From assembly GCA_964421085.1 (NCBI GenBank), contig CAYQVO010000036.1, positions 1 through 40,947 of the forward strand: a DNA stretch of 40,947 bases, given 5' to 3'. A program made the position numbers and the translations under genes. Positions 1 through 8,921 of the stretch are shown here, one piece after another. Numbering within the stretch: the stretch's first letter is position 1; each line of letters starts with the position of its first letter. The notes beneath the pieces were generated by a model. It did no database searches. It saw nothing but the letters and a program-made list of their open reading frames with translations, and had not been told where the DNA came from. This DNA is from CAYQVO01 sp964421085 (GTDB lineage: Bacteria > Bdellovibrionota_C > UBA2361 > CAYQVO01).

Positions 1-49
1 GTCCGGAATGGCTCAATTAAGGCACTTTTTAGACTTGATCAGAGCTTCC

Positions 50-2314
50 CTAAAGAGAATACGCCTGACCGGCCGCAATTCCCCCGTCATTAGGCGGAAC
101 TGTCGAGTGAAGGAAGAAATCGATTTTTGCACCTTCAAGCCGGTGACTCAAAAGCTCCATCAGAATCCTGTTCATGAATACTCCGCCGCTGATGCAGACC
201 GTGTGCACACCAGTCTTTGCCATGCCGTATTCAATCATTCTGAACGCCGCGCCGGAAACAGCCTCATGAAACGCAAAAGCATATTCAGCGCTTTTCTCTC
301 CGACATCTTTCCTCTCAAGCATCATCCGGAACGTCGAACCCCATTCCATGACAAGCATTCCATCTGCTTCGGATTCACCCGCCCGAAGCTCCGGCCTCCC
401 TGCGGAAGAACACCTCCGCGCCAGCGCCTCCAGCCGGATCGCCGACTGCCCGTCATAGGTCGCACGCTCCGGGGCCGCACCAAGGAGAACACTCACTGCA
501 TCGAACACTCTCCCCGCTGCGTGAGTCACAGGGCAGTTAATCCCTTTCAGTATCTGCGCGGACCAGACAGCTGCCTCCTCATCGCTTATATTCAGATGTT
601 TCTTCCACTCGTCATTCAAAGGCGCCCGCGCGAAAAGCTGCCGCCTTGGATCAAGCACAGCGGCATCGCCTCCGGGCAGCGGAACTCCTTCAAACGCAGC
701 AAGTCTTTTGAATTCCGACCTTGTGCAGTGCAGGAGTTCCGCTCCCCATATCGTTCCGTCTGTTCCAAGTCCAAGTCCGTCAAAAACAAGCGCAAGCGAT
801 TCTTCAAGCCCATGCTCAGCCATGCACGCAAGCCCGTGGGCATAATGGTGCTGCACGATCACACAGGGAATCTCCGCCTTTTCAGCGAACTTCCGGCCCA
901 GTATTGACGAATGCATGTCAGGGTGAAGGTCGACAGCGACTCTCTCAGGCTTTCTTCTCAGGAATTCCGGAAAAGTCTGCATCGCCTTTTCCAGCCCTGC
1001 GACCGCTTCAGGAGTTTCCAGGTCCCCGATGTGAGGCGACAGGACAATCTCTCTCTCGAAGCCAAGCGCTATTGCATTCTTCTGTTCGGCGCCCATCGCA
1101 AGAGTCACGCATGATATCGGCGCGCGCGTGTGAAGGCTTCGCGGCGCATATCCCCTTGCCCGTCTCCAGATCTGGGACTTCGTTCCCTGCACCGCAGCCA
1201 GAGAATCGTCGGCGCGAAGCGTGATTTCGCGGTTGTGCGTCAGAAAAATGTCCGCGATCCCGTCGAGTCTCTCCGCGGCTTCCCCGTTCGTTATGCATAT
1301 CGGCTCCGACCGTTTATTTCCGCTTGTCATCACAAGCATCTCAAATGGCGGAGTCGGATCGCCTTGAAGCGGATGGAAAAGCAGATGATGAAGAGGACTG
1401 TATGGAAGCATTACGCCGAGAGTGCGCGTGTCGGGAGAGAGGGCGTGAAGCGGGAAACCACCGGCAGCTTCACCCCTGACATCGAGGACAACTATCGGGG
1501 CCTCCACTGATGAGAGGAGGTCTTTTGCTTCTTTATTCACGATGCAGAACTTTTCGACAGTCGAGATGCCGCGCGCCATTACCGCGAGCGGTTTATTCGG
1601 CCTTTCTTTCCGCAGCCTGAGTTTCAGTATGCTTTGCTCATTGAATGCATCTATCGCAAGGAGAAAGCCGCCGATCCCTCTGACTGCGACAATCTCTCCC
1701 TCTGCTATCGCCCGGCGCGCCTCCGCCAGAGGCCGCGACAGCCGGGGTCCGCAGCGCGGGCAGGCCGTGCTTTCCGCATGGAACCTCCGCCCATGCGGGT
1801 CGGTATATTCAGCCCTGCATTCTTCGCAAAGAGGAAAATGCCGCAGTGTCGTCCTTTCCCTGTCATACGGCATGCCTTCTATTACAGTGTACCTTGGACC
1901 GCACTTCGTGCATGTTGCAAAGGGATAGCCATACCGGCGGTTTTCGGGGTCGAATACCTCCCTGAGGCATTCCGGGCATGCGGCAAGATCGGGGGGAAAG
2001 GATACCGAATAGTCTTCCTCCGCGCGGCTTTCAACAATGAGAAACTCCTCAAGCGCCTCGTTTTCCGGGACATCGACGGTGGAAATGTGGATTAATTCAT
2101 CAATATGCGCGGGAAAAGGGAGTTCATGGGGAAGACTTTTCAGAAAAGATGAGATATTCTCCGAACGTCCTTTGAGGACGATGGTGACAGAACCGGAACG
2201 GTTTTGAACGAAGCCCGAGAGGCCGGAACGTGACGCAGCACGCTGTACTGCCGGACGAAATCCAACCCCCTGTACAGTGCCGCGGACGGAGTATTCTTTT
2301 TTGACGAAAGCCAT
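50..2314 (-). CDS. hypF: Carbamoyltransferase HypF, [NiFe] hydrogenase maturation
   Basis: HypF uses carbamoyl phosphate and ATP to carbamoylate a cysteine of HypE, the first step in making the cyanide ligands of the NiFe centre; it acts in the cytoplasm. The 754-residue protein has the usual family length and full domain order. An N-terminal acylphosphatase domain carries VQGVGFRP. Two zinc-finger pairs follow, built as CPEC..CTKC and CEEC..CPRC (about residues 110-190). Then come a YrdC-like domain and a C-terminal Kae1-like domain with DGLGLGTDGTIWGAE. It starts at ATG 2314 and diverges from the hydrogenase operon across 145 bases, so the pair probably shares a control region. No hypABCDE genes lie in the window, so the rest of the maturation set must be elsewhere. 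Assignment is firm. Confidence 0.97.
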   Translation of the reverse strand: MAFVKKEYSVRGTVQGVGFRPAVQRAASRSGLSGFVQNRSGSVTIVLKGRSENISSFLKSLPHELPFPAHIDELIHISTVDVPENEALEEFLIVESRAEEDYSVSFPPDLAACPECLREVFDPENRRYGYPFATCTKCGPRYTVIEGMPYDRERTTLRHFPLCEECRAEYTDPHGRRFHAESTACPRCGPRLSRPLAEARRAIAEGEIVAVRGIGGFLLAIDAFNEQSILKLRLRKERPNKPLAVMARGISTVEKFCIVNKEAKDLLSSVEAPIVVLDVRGEAAGGFPLHALSPDTRTLGVMLPYSPLHHLLFHPLQGDPTPPFEMLVMTSGNKRSEPICITNGEAAERLDGIADIFLTHNREITLRADDSLAAVQGTKSQIWRRARGYAPRSLHTRAPISCVTLAMGAEQKNAIALGFEREIVLSPHIGDLETPEAVAGLEKAMQTFPEFLRRKPERVAVDLHPDMHSSILGRKFAEKAEIPCVIVQHHYAHGLACMAEHGLEESLALVFDGLGLGTDGTIWGAELLHCTRSEFKRLAAFEGVPLPGGDAAVLDPRRQLFARAPLNDEWKKHLNISDEEAAVWSAQILKGINCPVTHAAGRVFDAVSVLLGAAPERATYDGQSAIRLEALARRCSSAGRPELRAGESEADGMLVMEWGSTFRMMLERKDVGEKSAEYAFAFHEAVSGAAFRMIEYGMAKTGVHTVCISGGVFMNRILMELLSHRLEGAKIDFFLHSTVPPNDGGIAAGQAYSL

Positions 2315-2459
2315 GCTGCTGACTCAGGATACTCCCAACTGCCTGAAAACGGAACGCGGGCGGGTGAATGTGAATACAAATGGTACGATAAATTATTGTA
2401 AGAACTCCACTTCGGGTGGTATTGAGTAAGTTAAAACCAGTTAAAGTAACCGGCTGAAC
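2315..2459. promoter_or_regulatory. Divergent hypF / hydrogenase control region
   Basis: These 145 bases separate two divergent gene starts and must hold both promoters. The plus side has a weak TTGTAA..TATTGA pair with an 18-base spacer (2397-2426), a TTGAGTAAGTTAAA element resembling a degraded FNR box (2422-2435), and a GTTAAA direct repeat just before the first hydrogenase gene. None is close enough to consensus to be called. The role as a promoter region is inferred from the gene arrangement. Confidence 0.35.
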
Positions 2460-3890
2460 ATGACACATCATCAATTGCTGCTATGGGTATTGATCTGCCT
2501 GCCCTTCTTCGGGTCGCTTCTGCTGCCCTTTGCGGGGTTTGACTCTGAACGATTCCGCAATGTGCTGGCGTTCATATTTCTGGGGGTTCCGCTGGCGTGT
2601 GTTATTGCCCTTATCGGGCCGATAAGCACCGGGAGTGTCATAGATCTTGCACTTGGCGGGGTTCCGCTTTTCCGCGCAGATATGCTCGGTCTCTTTATGG
2701 CGTTTGCGTCGCTGCTGGTGGGATTCATCATCCTCATTTACTCGTTCGACTACATCAGCCGTTACGGAAACCGCTCCGAGTATTATTTTCTCGTTGTCAT
2801 CTTCCTCGGCTCCATGATGGGTCTCGTCTTTTCGAGGAACCTTCTCCTCATATACCTTTTCTGGGAGACAACCGCATTCGCGTCCTGGCGCCTGATTGGC
2901 TTTTACCGTGAGAAGATGGTCGTATGGAAAGCCGACAAAGCTTTTCTCATGACTGTCTTCGGCGCGCTTATGATGCTCACCGGGTTTGTCCTTATATACA
3001 TGGACAAGGGCACTTTCGATCTTTACGCGCTTAATTCTCCCGGGCGTTACACCGTGTCGAATCTCGCTTTCCTTCTGATTCTTTTCGGAATTCTTTCCAA
3101 ATCAGCTACCCTGCCCCTTCACACCTGGCTTCCCGACGCAGGCGTCGCTCCTTCTCCGGTCACAGCGCTCCTCCATGCGGCTGTGCTCGTCAAGATTGGT
3201 GTCTATGTATACGCGAGACTTTTCGTCGCAGGATTCGCGGTCAATCCCGAATGGCACTTCATTGTTCCGCTCATCGCGGGCATCAGCGCGCTTGTATCAG
3301 GAGGCGCCGCTCTTATTGAAAACGACATAAAGAGAATTATCGCATACTCGACCGTCAGCCAGATCGGCTTCATTTTCCTGGGGCTTTCCATAGGAACGGA
3401 GACTGGAATCGGCGGCGCGCTTCTTTTCATACTGATGCACGGGCTTGCAAAAGGCGGTCTCTTCCTGTGCGCCGGCATAGTGGAACAGAACACCCATGAG
3501 AAAGACATCACCAGGCTTGGGGGCCTCATCAAGACAATGCCTGTCACCGCGATCGCATTCCTCCTGTGCGCGTTTTCGATTATGGGAATTCCTCCGTTCG
3601 GGGGCTTTTTCAGCAAGTATATGGTGATGAGCGGCGCGGTTCAGTCGGGACAGACAGGCATATGGCTTCTCTTTCTCGCAAGTGCGTTCATTACCATCAT
3701 CTACCTCTTCCGTACTTTCTCTCTTGTATTCCTCGGCAATCCGGGCGCGTCTGGAACACCGAAAGAAGGAGGGCGGCTCATGGTATGGTCCGTCGCAGCT
3801 TTCGCCGTTCTTTCCCTTCTTGCCGGTCTTTTCATTCAGTTCCCCGCTTCGTTTGTGCAAATGGCGGTAGTTCAAATGCTTAAGGTGTAA
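2460..3890 (+). CDS. Antiporter-like membrane subunit of group 4 hydrogenase (NuoM/HyfB-like)
   Basis: This is a multi-pass proton-translocating subunit of the NuoL/M/N-MrpA/D family, 476 residues, near the normal length for NuoM/N-type subunits, with about 14 hydrophobic helices by eye. Family signatures are present: the helix-5 glutamate (FWETTAFASW), the broken-helix segment with SATLPLHTWLPDA, the central lysine in VLVKIGVYVYARL, and IKRIIAYSTVSQIG. These residues line the ion channel in complex I, so the subunit looks pump-competent. It is the first gene of the operon and only 2 bases separate it from the next. The start ATG 2460 has a poor ribosome site. Whether it matches NuoM or NuoL/HyfB best cannot be settled by eye. 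Confidence 0.88.
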   Translation: MTHHQLLLWVLICLPFFGSLLLPFAGFDSERFRNVLAFIFLGVPLACVIALIGPISTGSVIDLALGGVPLFRADMLGLFMAFASLLVGFIILIYSFDYISRYGNRSEYYFLVVIFLGSMMGLVFSRNLLLIYLFWETTAFASWRLIGFYREKMVVWKADKAFLMTVFGALMMLTGFVLIYMDKGTFDLYALNSPGRYTVSNLAFLLILFGILSKSATLPLHTWLPDAGVAPSPVTALLHAAVLVKIGVYVYARLFVAGFAVNPEWHFIVPLIAGISALVSGGAALIENDIKRIIAYSTVSQIGFIFLGLSIGTETGIGGALLFILMHGLAKGGLFLCAGIVEQNTHEKDITRLGGLIKTMPVTAIAFLLCAFSIMGIPPFGGFFSKYMVMSGAVQSGQTGIWLLFLASAFITIIYLFRTFSLVFLGNPGASGTPKEGGRLMVWSVAAFAVLSLLAGLFIQFPASFVQMAVVQMLKV

Positions 3891-3892
3891 AA

Positions 3893-5725
3893 ATGTCAGC
3901 TCAGACCTTGTTTATCGTATTCCTGATACCTTTAGTCGCCGGTGTGCTCGAACTGCTTGTGCTTCGGAGCGGACTCTGGCTCAAGAACCTTATTCTTCTC
4001 CTGGCGACAGGCATCAACCTCTGGCTCTGCGTCCAGCTGTACGGACAGGAGGCTTCGTTCCTGGCCCCGCTCGGGGGTTTTGGGCTGCAGTTTTCACTCA
4101 GGCTTTATCACTTTTCCTCTGTTCTTCTGATTTTTGCGGGCTTTTTTGCGTTCATGGTCGCAATCTTCTCGACCGTGTTCATGAAAAAACACCCGGCCGC
4201 GGGACAGTTCTTTTCGTATTCACTGTTCACCCTGGGCATGACCAACGGCGCACTTCTCGCAGATGATCTCATCGTGCTGTTGTTCTTCTGGGAAGGATTG
4301 CTGCTTACGCTGTTCGCGATGATCGCAATCGGCCACAAGGATGCTTACAGAACGGCAATCAAGGCATTCATTATAGCAGGTGTGTCGGACCTCTGCCTGC
4401 TCATGGGCATCGCGCTGACAGGACACATTGCAGGTACCACTCTCATGACCCAGATTCACCTTCAGACCGGCGGCCTTGCAAGCGCGGCTTTCGTGCTTAT
4501 GGCGATCGGCGCGCTCTCGAAGGGAGGCGCCATGCCGTTTCACAGCTGGATACCTGATGCCGCTGACGATGCGCCCCTTCCTTTCATGGCGCTCCTGCCG
4601 GGCACGCTTGAAAAAATCCTCGGAATTTATCTCCTCTCCCGCATAACTCTGGATCTCTTCACGCTGAGACCGGACTCGAAGCTCAGTGTTCTTCTCATGG
4701 CGACTGGAGTCATCACGATTGTTCTGGCAGTTTTCATGGCCCTTATTCAGAAGGACTACAAAAGACTCCTTTCGTTCCATGCGATTTCTCAGCTTGGTTA
4801 TATGGTTCTCGGAATAGGCACGGCACTTCCAGTCGGGATCGTCGGCGGTCTTTTCCATATGATTAATCATGCTCTCTACAAGTGCTGCCTCTTCCTTACC
4901 GGCGGCGCTGTGGAGAATCAGACAGGAACAACCAGTCTTTCGGAACTCGGAGGCCTGAGGCGTGTGATGCCTTTGACATGTCTTGGATTCGTGATTGCGG
5001 CAGCCTCGATTTCCGGAGTCCCGCCTTTCAACGGGTTTTTCTCGAAGGAGCTCGTTTATGACGCAGCTCTTGAAAGAGGACTCATCTACTATCTTGGCGC
5101 AATTCTCGGATCCTTCCTCACGGCAGCGTCGTTCCTGAAGCTCGGGCACGCCGCATACTTCGGCCCGATGAAGGATAAAAACAGGAATGTAAAGGAAGCT
5201 CCGCTCCCCCTTCTCATTCCAATTCTCGTGATAGCAGGAGTCTGCATTCTCTTCGGGCTCTGGAATTCTTTCCCTGTGAAAACTCTGCTGGCGCCTGTGC
5301 TCGGGAACGCTCTTGATGGACGCCACATTGCGGGAATGCCGGAGAACATGATGCTTCTTGCGGGAACTGCAGTCGTCCTGGTTCTTGCCGTTGTGAATCA
5401 CATGATTGGAGTGAAGCGAAGCGGGAGCGGTCTCGGCGCCGCCGATCATATCCATTACGCGCCCGGTCTCCATTCAATTTATTCCCGGGCCGAGAAGAGG
5501 TATTTCGATCCGTATGAAATCGGAATGAAAATAGTCCGGGGGATTTCGCTCGTCGCGTTCGGTGTCGACCGTTTCAACGACTGGATCTACAACTCCGTTA
5601 TTCCGTTTGTCACTTTTTCGGGGGCCCGCGCCCTGAAAGGTGCGCACACAGGAAGCCATGTTCGATACATGATCTGGTCTCTGAGCGGGCTGGTGCTTAT
5701 TGTTATCGCTTTTATTTTCGGCTGA
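3893..5725 (+). CDS. NuoL-like antiporter subunit of group 4 hydrogenase
   Basis: This 610-residue multi-pass membrane protein is the longest of the three antiporter-type subunits, as NuoL is in complex I. The helix-5 glutamate (FWEGLLLTLF) and the ALSKGGAMPFHSWIPDA segment are present. The usual histidine-alanine region before the central lysine reads ALLPGTLEKILGIY, a form that I associate with hydrogenase-type rather than NADH-type NuoL. The C-terminal 100 residues (YFDPYEIGMK to the last helix) resemble the NuoL tail, but there is no clear long lateral amphipathic helix of the NADH-complex type. ATG 3893 follows AAGG at 3882 and the preceding stop by 2 bases. It is probably a proton or sodium pump module at the distal end of the membrane arm. 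Confidence 0.9.
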   Translation: MSAQTLFIVFLIPLVAGVLELLVLRSGLWLKNLILLLATGINLWLCVQLYGQEASFLAPLGGFGLQFSLRLYHFSSVLLIFAGFFAFMVAIFSTVFMKKHPAAGQFFSYSLFTLGMTNGALLADDLIVLLFFWEGLLLTLFAMIAIGHKDAYRTAIKAFIIAGVSDLCLLMGIALTGHIAGTTLMTQIHLQTGGLASAAFVLMAIGALSKGGAMPFHSWIPDAADDAPLPFMALLPGTLEKILGIYLLSRITLDLFTLRPDSKLSVLLMATGVITIVLAVFMALIQKDYKRLLSFHAISQLGYMVLGIGTALPVGIVGGLFHMINHALYKCCLFLTGGAVENQTGTTSLSELGGLRRVMPLTCLGFVIAAASISGVPPFNGFFSKELVYDAALERGLIYYLGAILGSFLTAASFLKLGHAAYFGPMKDKNRNVKEAPLPLLIPILVIAGVCILFGLWNSFPVKTLLAPVLGNALDGRHIAGMPENMMLLAGTAVVLVLAVVNHMIGVKRSGSGLGAADHIHYAPGLHSIYSRAEKRYFDPYEIGMKIVRGISLVAFGVDRFNDWIYNSVIPFVTFSGARALKGAHTGSHVRYMIWSLSGLVLIVIAFIFG

Positions 5726-5734
5726 GGAGGACAC

Positions 5735-7162
5735 GTGCTGGTTTATCTCATTGTCATTCCGCTCCTTATAATTCTTCTCGTGAACCTTCCGTTCAGGAAA
5801 GAGTTCATGAATGCGGCTGCATTCTGGCTGGCACTGCTGTTCACGATTGCCGAGTTCTTTGTCGCCCTTATGCCGGGATACTCAAGCTGGGCCGCAGTAT
5901 CTCCTCTGTCGGAGTTTCTCAAGCTCACGATAATTCCGGACGCGATTTCGTCGACCATGTTCGTCGCGACCGGGGCAGTCGCATGCGCGACTCTGCTTGT
6001 CTCGAGATACTGGATTCAGCGAAGCGACAGGCAGTTTCTCTTCACCAATCTTGTGCTTCTTTCAGTCGCCGGCATGAATGGTATCGTCCTGACGACCGAT
6101 CTGTTTACGCTCTATGTTTTTCTCGAACTTACGGCGGTATCATCGTTCATTCTCATATCATTTGACCTTGAAAAGACGGGCTTCGAGGGGGCTTTCAAAT
6201 ACCTTTTGCTTTCCGCGCTCGCCACCACCCTGCTTCTAATCGGCATCGCCATTCTTTTCATGATCACCGGCAGCACTTCGTTCCTCGCAGTCGCGATTGC
6301 TCTGAAGGGAAACAGCTCAAATGGTCTCGTACTGCTTGCTCTGGCATCTTTTATAACGGGCCTTTCCATCAAAGGAGGTCTCGTTCCATTCCACGGCTGG
6401 GTGCCCGATGCGTACATGTCTGCCCCTGCGCCCGCCTCTATCCTGCTTGCAGGGATGGTAACGAAGGCGTGCGGCATCTACACGATTATCCGGCTTGCAA
6501 CCGCAGTATTTACAATCGAAGGTCCCATCCAGCTTACGCTTCTTGCTCTGGGGGTGATTTCCCTGGTTTCAGGGGCCCTCCTCGCCATCGTCCAGTCCGA
6601 CTTCAGGAGAATGCTTGCATATTCAAGCATCAGTCAGGTCGGGTATATAATTCTCGGCCTCGGGGCAGCTTCGCCTCTTGGAACTGCGGGCGCTGTCTTC
6701 CATCTTTTCAACCACTCAATCTTCAAGACTCTCCTTTTTGTGAACGCGTCTGTTGTCGAGAAAGAGACAGGGACGCGGGTGATGGACGACCTCGGAGGCC
6801 TCTCGAATCAGATGCCGGTTACCGGGGCGACATCTGTAGTGGGTCTCCTTTCAACGGCCGGGATCCCTCCCCTTTCCGGTTTCTGGAGCAAGCTGATGAT
6901 TATTATCGCTGTGTGGCAGGCAGGATTCAGCGCACTGGCCGTAGTCGCGATCCTCACGAGTCTTGTTACCCTTGCCTATTTCCTCTCGATGCAGCGGCGC
7001 GTCTTTTTCGGGAAGACATCGCCTGAATTCGCCGATGTTAAAGAGGCCGGCGCATGGGCGACAATTCCGGCAGTGGTGCTTGCAGTGATAACGATAGGAC
7101 TCGGTCTTGCGTTTCCATGGCTCTTTCAAAGCTTTCTTGTTCCTGTAGGGAGTTTCCTATGA
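5735..7162 (+). CDS. NuoN/MrpD-like antiporter subunit of group 4 hydrogenase
   Basis: This is the third antiporter-type subunit, 475 residues, with about 14 helices. Key positions are kept: helix-5 glutamate (YVFLELTAVSS), SIKGGLVPFHGWVPDAY, the central lysine in AGMVTKACGIY, and FRRMLAYSSISQVGY. The start is GTG 5735, supported by GAGGAGG ending 4 bases upstream, and it lies 9 bases after the previous stop. Its TGA overlaps the next ATG in an ATGA junction, which suggests translational coupling. Three complete antiporter-type subunits equal the number in complex I and exceed the one in Ech hydrogenases, so the complex may move more ions per electron pair; that stoichiometry is inference. 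Confidence 0.9.
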   Translation: MLVYLIVIPLLIILLVNLPFRKEFMNAAAFWLALLFTIAEFFVALMPGYSSWAAVSPLSEFLKLTIIPDAISSTMFVATGAVACATLLVSRYWIQRSDRQFLFTNLVLLSVAGMNGIVLTTDLFTLYVFLELTAVSSFILISFDLEKTGFEGAFKYLLLSALATTLLLIGIAILFMITGSTSFLAVAIALKGNSSNGLVLLALASFITGLSIKGGLVPFHGWVPDAYMSAPAPASILLAGMVTKACGIYTIIRLATAVFTIEGPIQLTLLALGVISLVSGALLAIVQSDFRRMLAYSSISQVGYIILGLGAASPLGTAGAVFHLFNHSIFKTLLFVNASVVEKETGTRVMDDLGGLSNQMPVTGATSVVGLLSTAGIPPLSGFWSKLMIIIAVWQAGFSALAVVAILTSLVTLAYFLSMQRRVFFGKTSPEFADVKEAGAWATIPAVVLAVITIGLGLAFPWLFQSFLVPVGSFL

Positions 7163-7665
7163 CAACATTGCAGATAGTCCTGATTGCGCTTCTGGTGCTC
7201 GGCGCCCTCTATGCAGTGATGGCCCCGCAGCTTATTCATGCTGCAATCGGGCTGGCCGTCACCAGTATTATTCTTTCGATCATTATATTTCAGTTAAAAT
7301 CACCTTTCGCTGCCGTTTTCGAACTCTCCGTATGTGCGGGCCTGATCACAGTGGTGTTCGTGAGCGCAATAAGTCTTACAAGGCATCTCTCCGCCGGGCA
7401 GGAACGAATCGATGCGGCCCGGCACCTCAGGCGTTCGCTTGCCCTGCCGGTTCTGCTTGCGGGCGCTGCAGCGGCGCTTTACTTTTCAGACTTTTACCCG
7501 TCCCTGCCAAAGGCGTTTCAGAGCTTTCCGTCAATGGGCGTTCGTGAGGCACTGTGGGAGATTCGGCGCCTTGATTTGACAGGGCAGCTGCTCATCGTGC
7601 TCGCAGGCGTGTTTGGCGTTGTTGTGCTTTTCAAAGGATGGGTCCGGCAGGAGGAAAGGAAGTGA
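7159..7665 (+). CDS. NuoJ-like membrane subunit
   Basis: This small membrane protein of 168 residues has about five helices and the NuoJ signature FELSVCAGLITVVFVSAISL near residue 55, where the pi-bulge helix of complex I lies. The start is taken at ATG 7159, which overlaps the upstream TGA as ATGA; an earlier in-frame start at 7054 would lie deep in the upstream gene and adds a non-homologous hydrophilic leader. The protein connects the antiporter modules to the NuoA/H/K side of the membrane arm. It ends in a short basic tail (GWVRQEERK), and its stop overlaps the next start by one base (TGATG). Confidence 0.85.
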   Translation: MTTLQIVLIALLVLGALYAVMAPQLIHAAIGLAVTSIILSIIIFQLKSPFAAVFELSVCAGLITVVFVSAISLTRHLSAGQERIDAARHLRRSLALPVLLAGAAAALYFSDFYPSLPKAFQSFPSMGVREALWEIRRLDLTGQLLIVLAGVFGVVVLFKGWVRQEERK

Positions 7666-7985
7666 TGGATACGAATTCTTTGCAGACACTTTACGGATGC
7701 GGAATGGGAGCCGCTTTGTTGTTGATTGCGGGCCTCTATTGTATTTTGGTTAACAGGAACCTGATCCGCATTTTGATAGGAATTGAACTGCTTACTAAAG
7801 CTGTCACTCTGCTGCTGATAGTCGCAGGAGTCGTGACCAACAGCGTGGGGTTTGCGCAGGCTCTGGTCATAACGCTGATTGTAGTTGAAGTTGTGGTTAT
7901 CGTCGTCGCGGCGGGAATTGTCATCGGGACATTTCAGAGGACTGATTCCCTCGATGTGCGCGAACTGCAGAGTCTTAAAGGATAA
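7665..7985 (+). CDS. NuoK/MrpC-like membrane subunit
   Basis: This protein of 106 residues has three helices, the normal size for NuoK. The two membrane glutamates typical of the family are visible in IGIELLTKAVTLLL and in ALVITLIVVEVVV, and in complex I they belong to the central proton path. ATG 7665 is chosen over 7638 because it overlaps the previous stop (TGATG) and follows a strong GAGGAAAGGA ribosome site at 7651-7660. The protein sits between the NuoJ- and NuoA-like subunits, as expected for the base of the membrane arm. Confidence 0.88.
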   Translation: MDTNSLQTLYGCGMGAALLLIAGLYCILVNRNLIRILIGIELLTKAVTLLLIVAGVVTNSVGFAQALVITLIVVEVVVIVVAAGIVIGTFQRTDSLDVRELQSLKG

Positions 7986-7992
7986 TACACTT

Positions 7993-8328
7993 ATGGAACC
8001 CTGGATTCTTCTTCCCCCTGCGGCGTTCGTCATACTTCTGGTGGTCGCCTGGCTTCAGTACAGAAGCATGGCTGTTTTCTCAGCCGGCGAGTCATGGCCG
8101 GATGCAGCGGGAAAAAGGGAGCCGTACGCCTGCGGCGAGTCAAGCTACGAGGCGCGGGTCCGCCCTGACTACAGTCAGTTTTTTCCCTTCGCATTTTTCT
8201 TTACGATCATGCATGTGGTCGCCCTGATGGTAGCCACTGTTCCTGCGGAAAGTGTATCCAGCAGCGCGTTCGCGGTGGGGTATCTTTTTGCCGCCGCAGT
8301 GGGGTTATTTATTCTCTTCCGGAGGTGA
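7993..8328 (+). CDS. NuoA-like membrane subunit
   Basis: This protein of 111 residues has three hydrophobic segments. The loop after the first helix contains EPYACGESSYEAR, matching the loop of NuoA/ND3 that carries a conserved cysteine (Y-x-C-G-E) next to the quinone/hydrogenase interface. ATG 7993 is chosen because the frame upstream of it runs through the NuoK-like gene. The gene lies 7 bases after the previous stop and ends inside the GGAGGTGA ribosome site of the NuoB-like gene. NuoA homologues are standard in complex I but missing from the simplest Ech hydrogenases, so this subunit makes the complex notably Nuo-like. Confidence 0.82.
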   Translation: MEPWILLPPAAFVILLVVAWLQYRSMAVFSAGESWPDAAGKREPYACGESSYEARVRPDYSQFFPFAFFFTIMHVVALMVATVPAESVSSSAFAVGYLFAAAVGLFILFRR

Positions 8329-8335
8329 TGGCTTG

Positions 8336-8845
8336 ATGGGAATTATCAAAAAAATCGTGAAATGGGCGAGGATTAAATCTCCCTGGATCATCCATTTTAA
8401 TTCCGGCGCCTGCAACGCGTGCGATATCGAAGTGGTGGCCGCGCTTACCCCCAGGTTCGACGTCGAGCGCATAGGAATGATTATCCGGGGCACGCCGAGA
8501 CATGCCGATGTGCTGGTGTGCACGGGCGCTGTGACACGACAGATAAAAGATCGACTGGTGCGTGTCTACGAGCAGATGCCCTCGCCTAAATTCGTCGTCG
8601 CAGTAGGTACGTGCGCGTGCTCGGGGGGCGTATTCAAGGGATGCTACAACGTATGCGGCGGCGTGGATGAAGTCATACCGGTCGACGCGTATATTCCGGG
8701 ATGCGCGGCGAGTCCTCAGGCGATTCTCGACGGGGTGGCGAAACTCCTCGCTTCGCTTCAAAACGGCGATCCCCTTCCCGAAAAGCCTGCTGCCTGCCTG
8801 GAAATTCCTGAGCAATGTATGGAGGCACAGCAGAATGTCGAATGA
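8336..8845 (+). CDS. [NiFe] hydrogenase small subunit, NuoB-like
   Basis: This small subunit of 169 residues carries the proximal [4Fe-4S] cluster (N2 equivalent) that passes electrons to the NiFe site. The four expected ligands are visible: C26 and C29 in CNACD, C93 in VGTCACSGG, and C123 in YIPGC. It has only the single-cluster NuoB fold, as in all group 4 hydrogenases, with no twin-arginine signal, so it faces the cytoplasm. ATG 8336 is preceded by GGAGGTGA at 8321-8328; TTG 8333 is an alternative. Two extra cysteines, C103 and C107, lie between the ligands. Its 3' end overlaps the start of the displaced NuoC N-terminus by 11 bases. Confidence 0.93.
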   Translation: MGIIKKIVKWARIKSPWIIHFNSGACNACDIEVVAALTPRFDVERIGMIIRGTPRHADVLVCTGAVTRQIKDRLVRVYEQMPSPKFVVAVGTCACSGGVFKGCYNVCGGVDEVIPVDAYIPGCAASPQAILDGVAKLLASLQNGDPLPEKPAACLEIPEQCMEAQQNVE

Positions 8846-8921
8846 AGAGCGAATTTTGGCGCAACTGACGGGGCAGTTTCGGAGACGGCAGGAGTCCAGC
8901 GGGAAAGAAGGATTTTTGTGA
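8835..8921 (+). pseudogene. Out-of-frame N-terminus of the NuoC-like gene
   Basis: An ATG at 8835 opens a 28-codon frame beginning MSNEERILAQLTGQF, which looks like the amphipathic first helix of NuoC, and then runs to a stop at 8919. The adjacent frame (same frame as 8918-9289) reads SETAGVQRERRIFVKC from 8879 onward, which is the NuoC beta-strand just before the helix at the next gene's start. One extra T in the TTT at 8877-8879 would join both into a 151-residue protein. So this segment is best read as the first 15 codons of the NuoC-like gene, cut off by a one-base deletion, a sequencing error or a recoding site. Confidence 0.7.

Noticed and set aside
2381..2400. Sigma-54-like TGGTAC..TTGTA sequence upstream of the hydrogenase operon
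   Set aside because: The distance between the GG and the TG elements is too long and the -12 GC dinucleotide is missing.
4220..5473. Long open frame of 417 codons on the minus strand
   Set aside because: It is the reverse shadow of the NuoL-like gene; its composition is not protein-like and it has no motifs.
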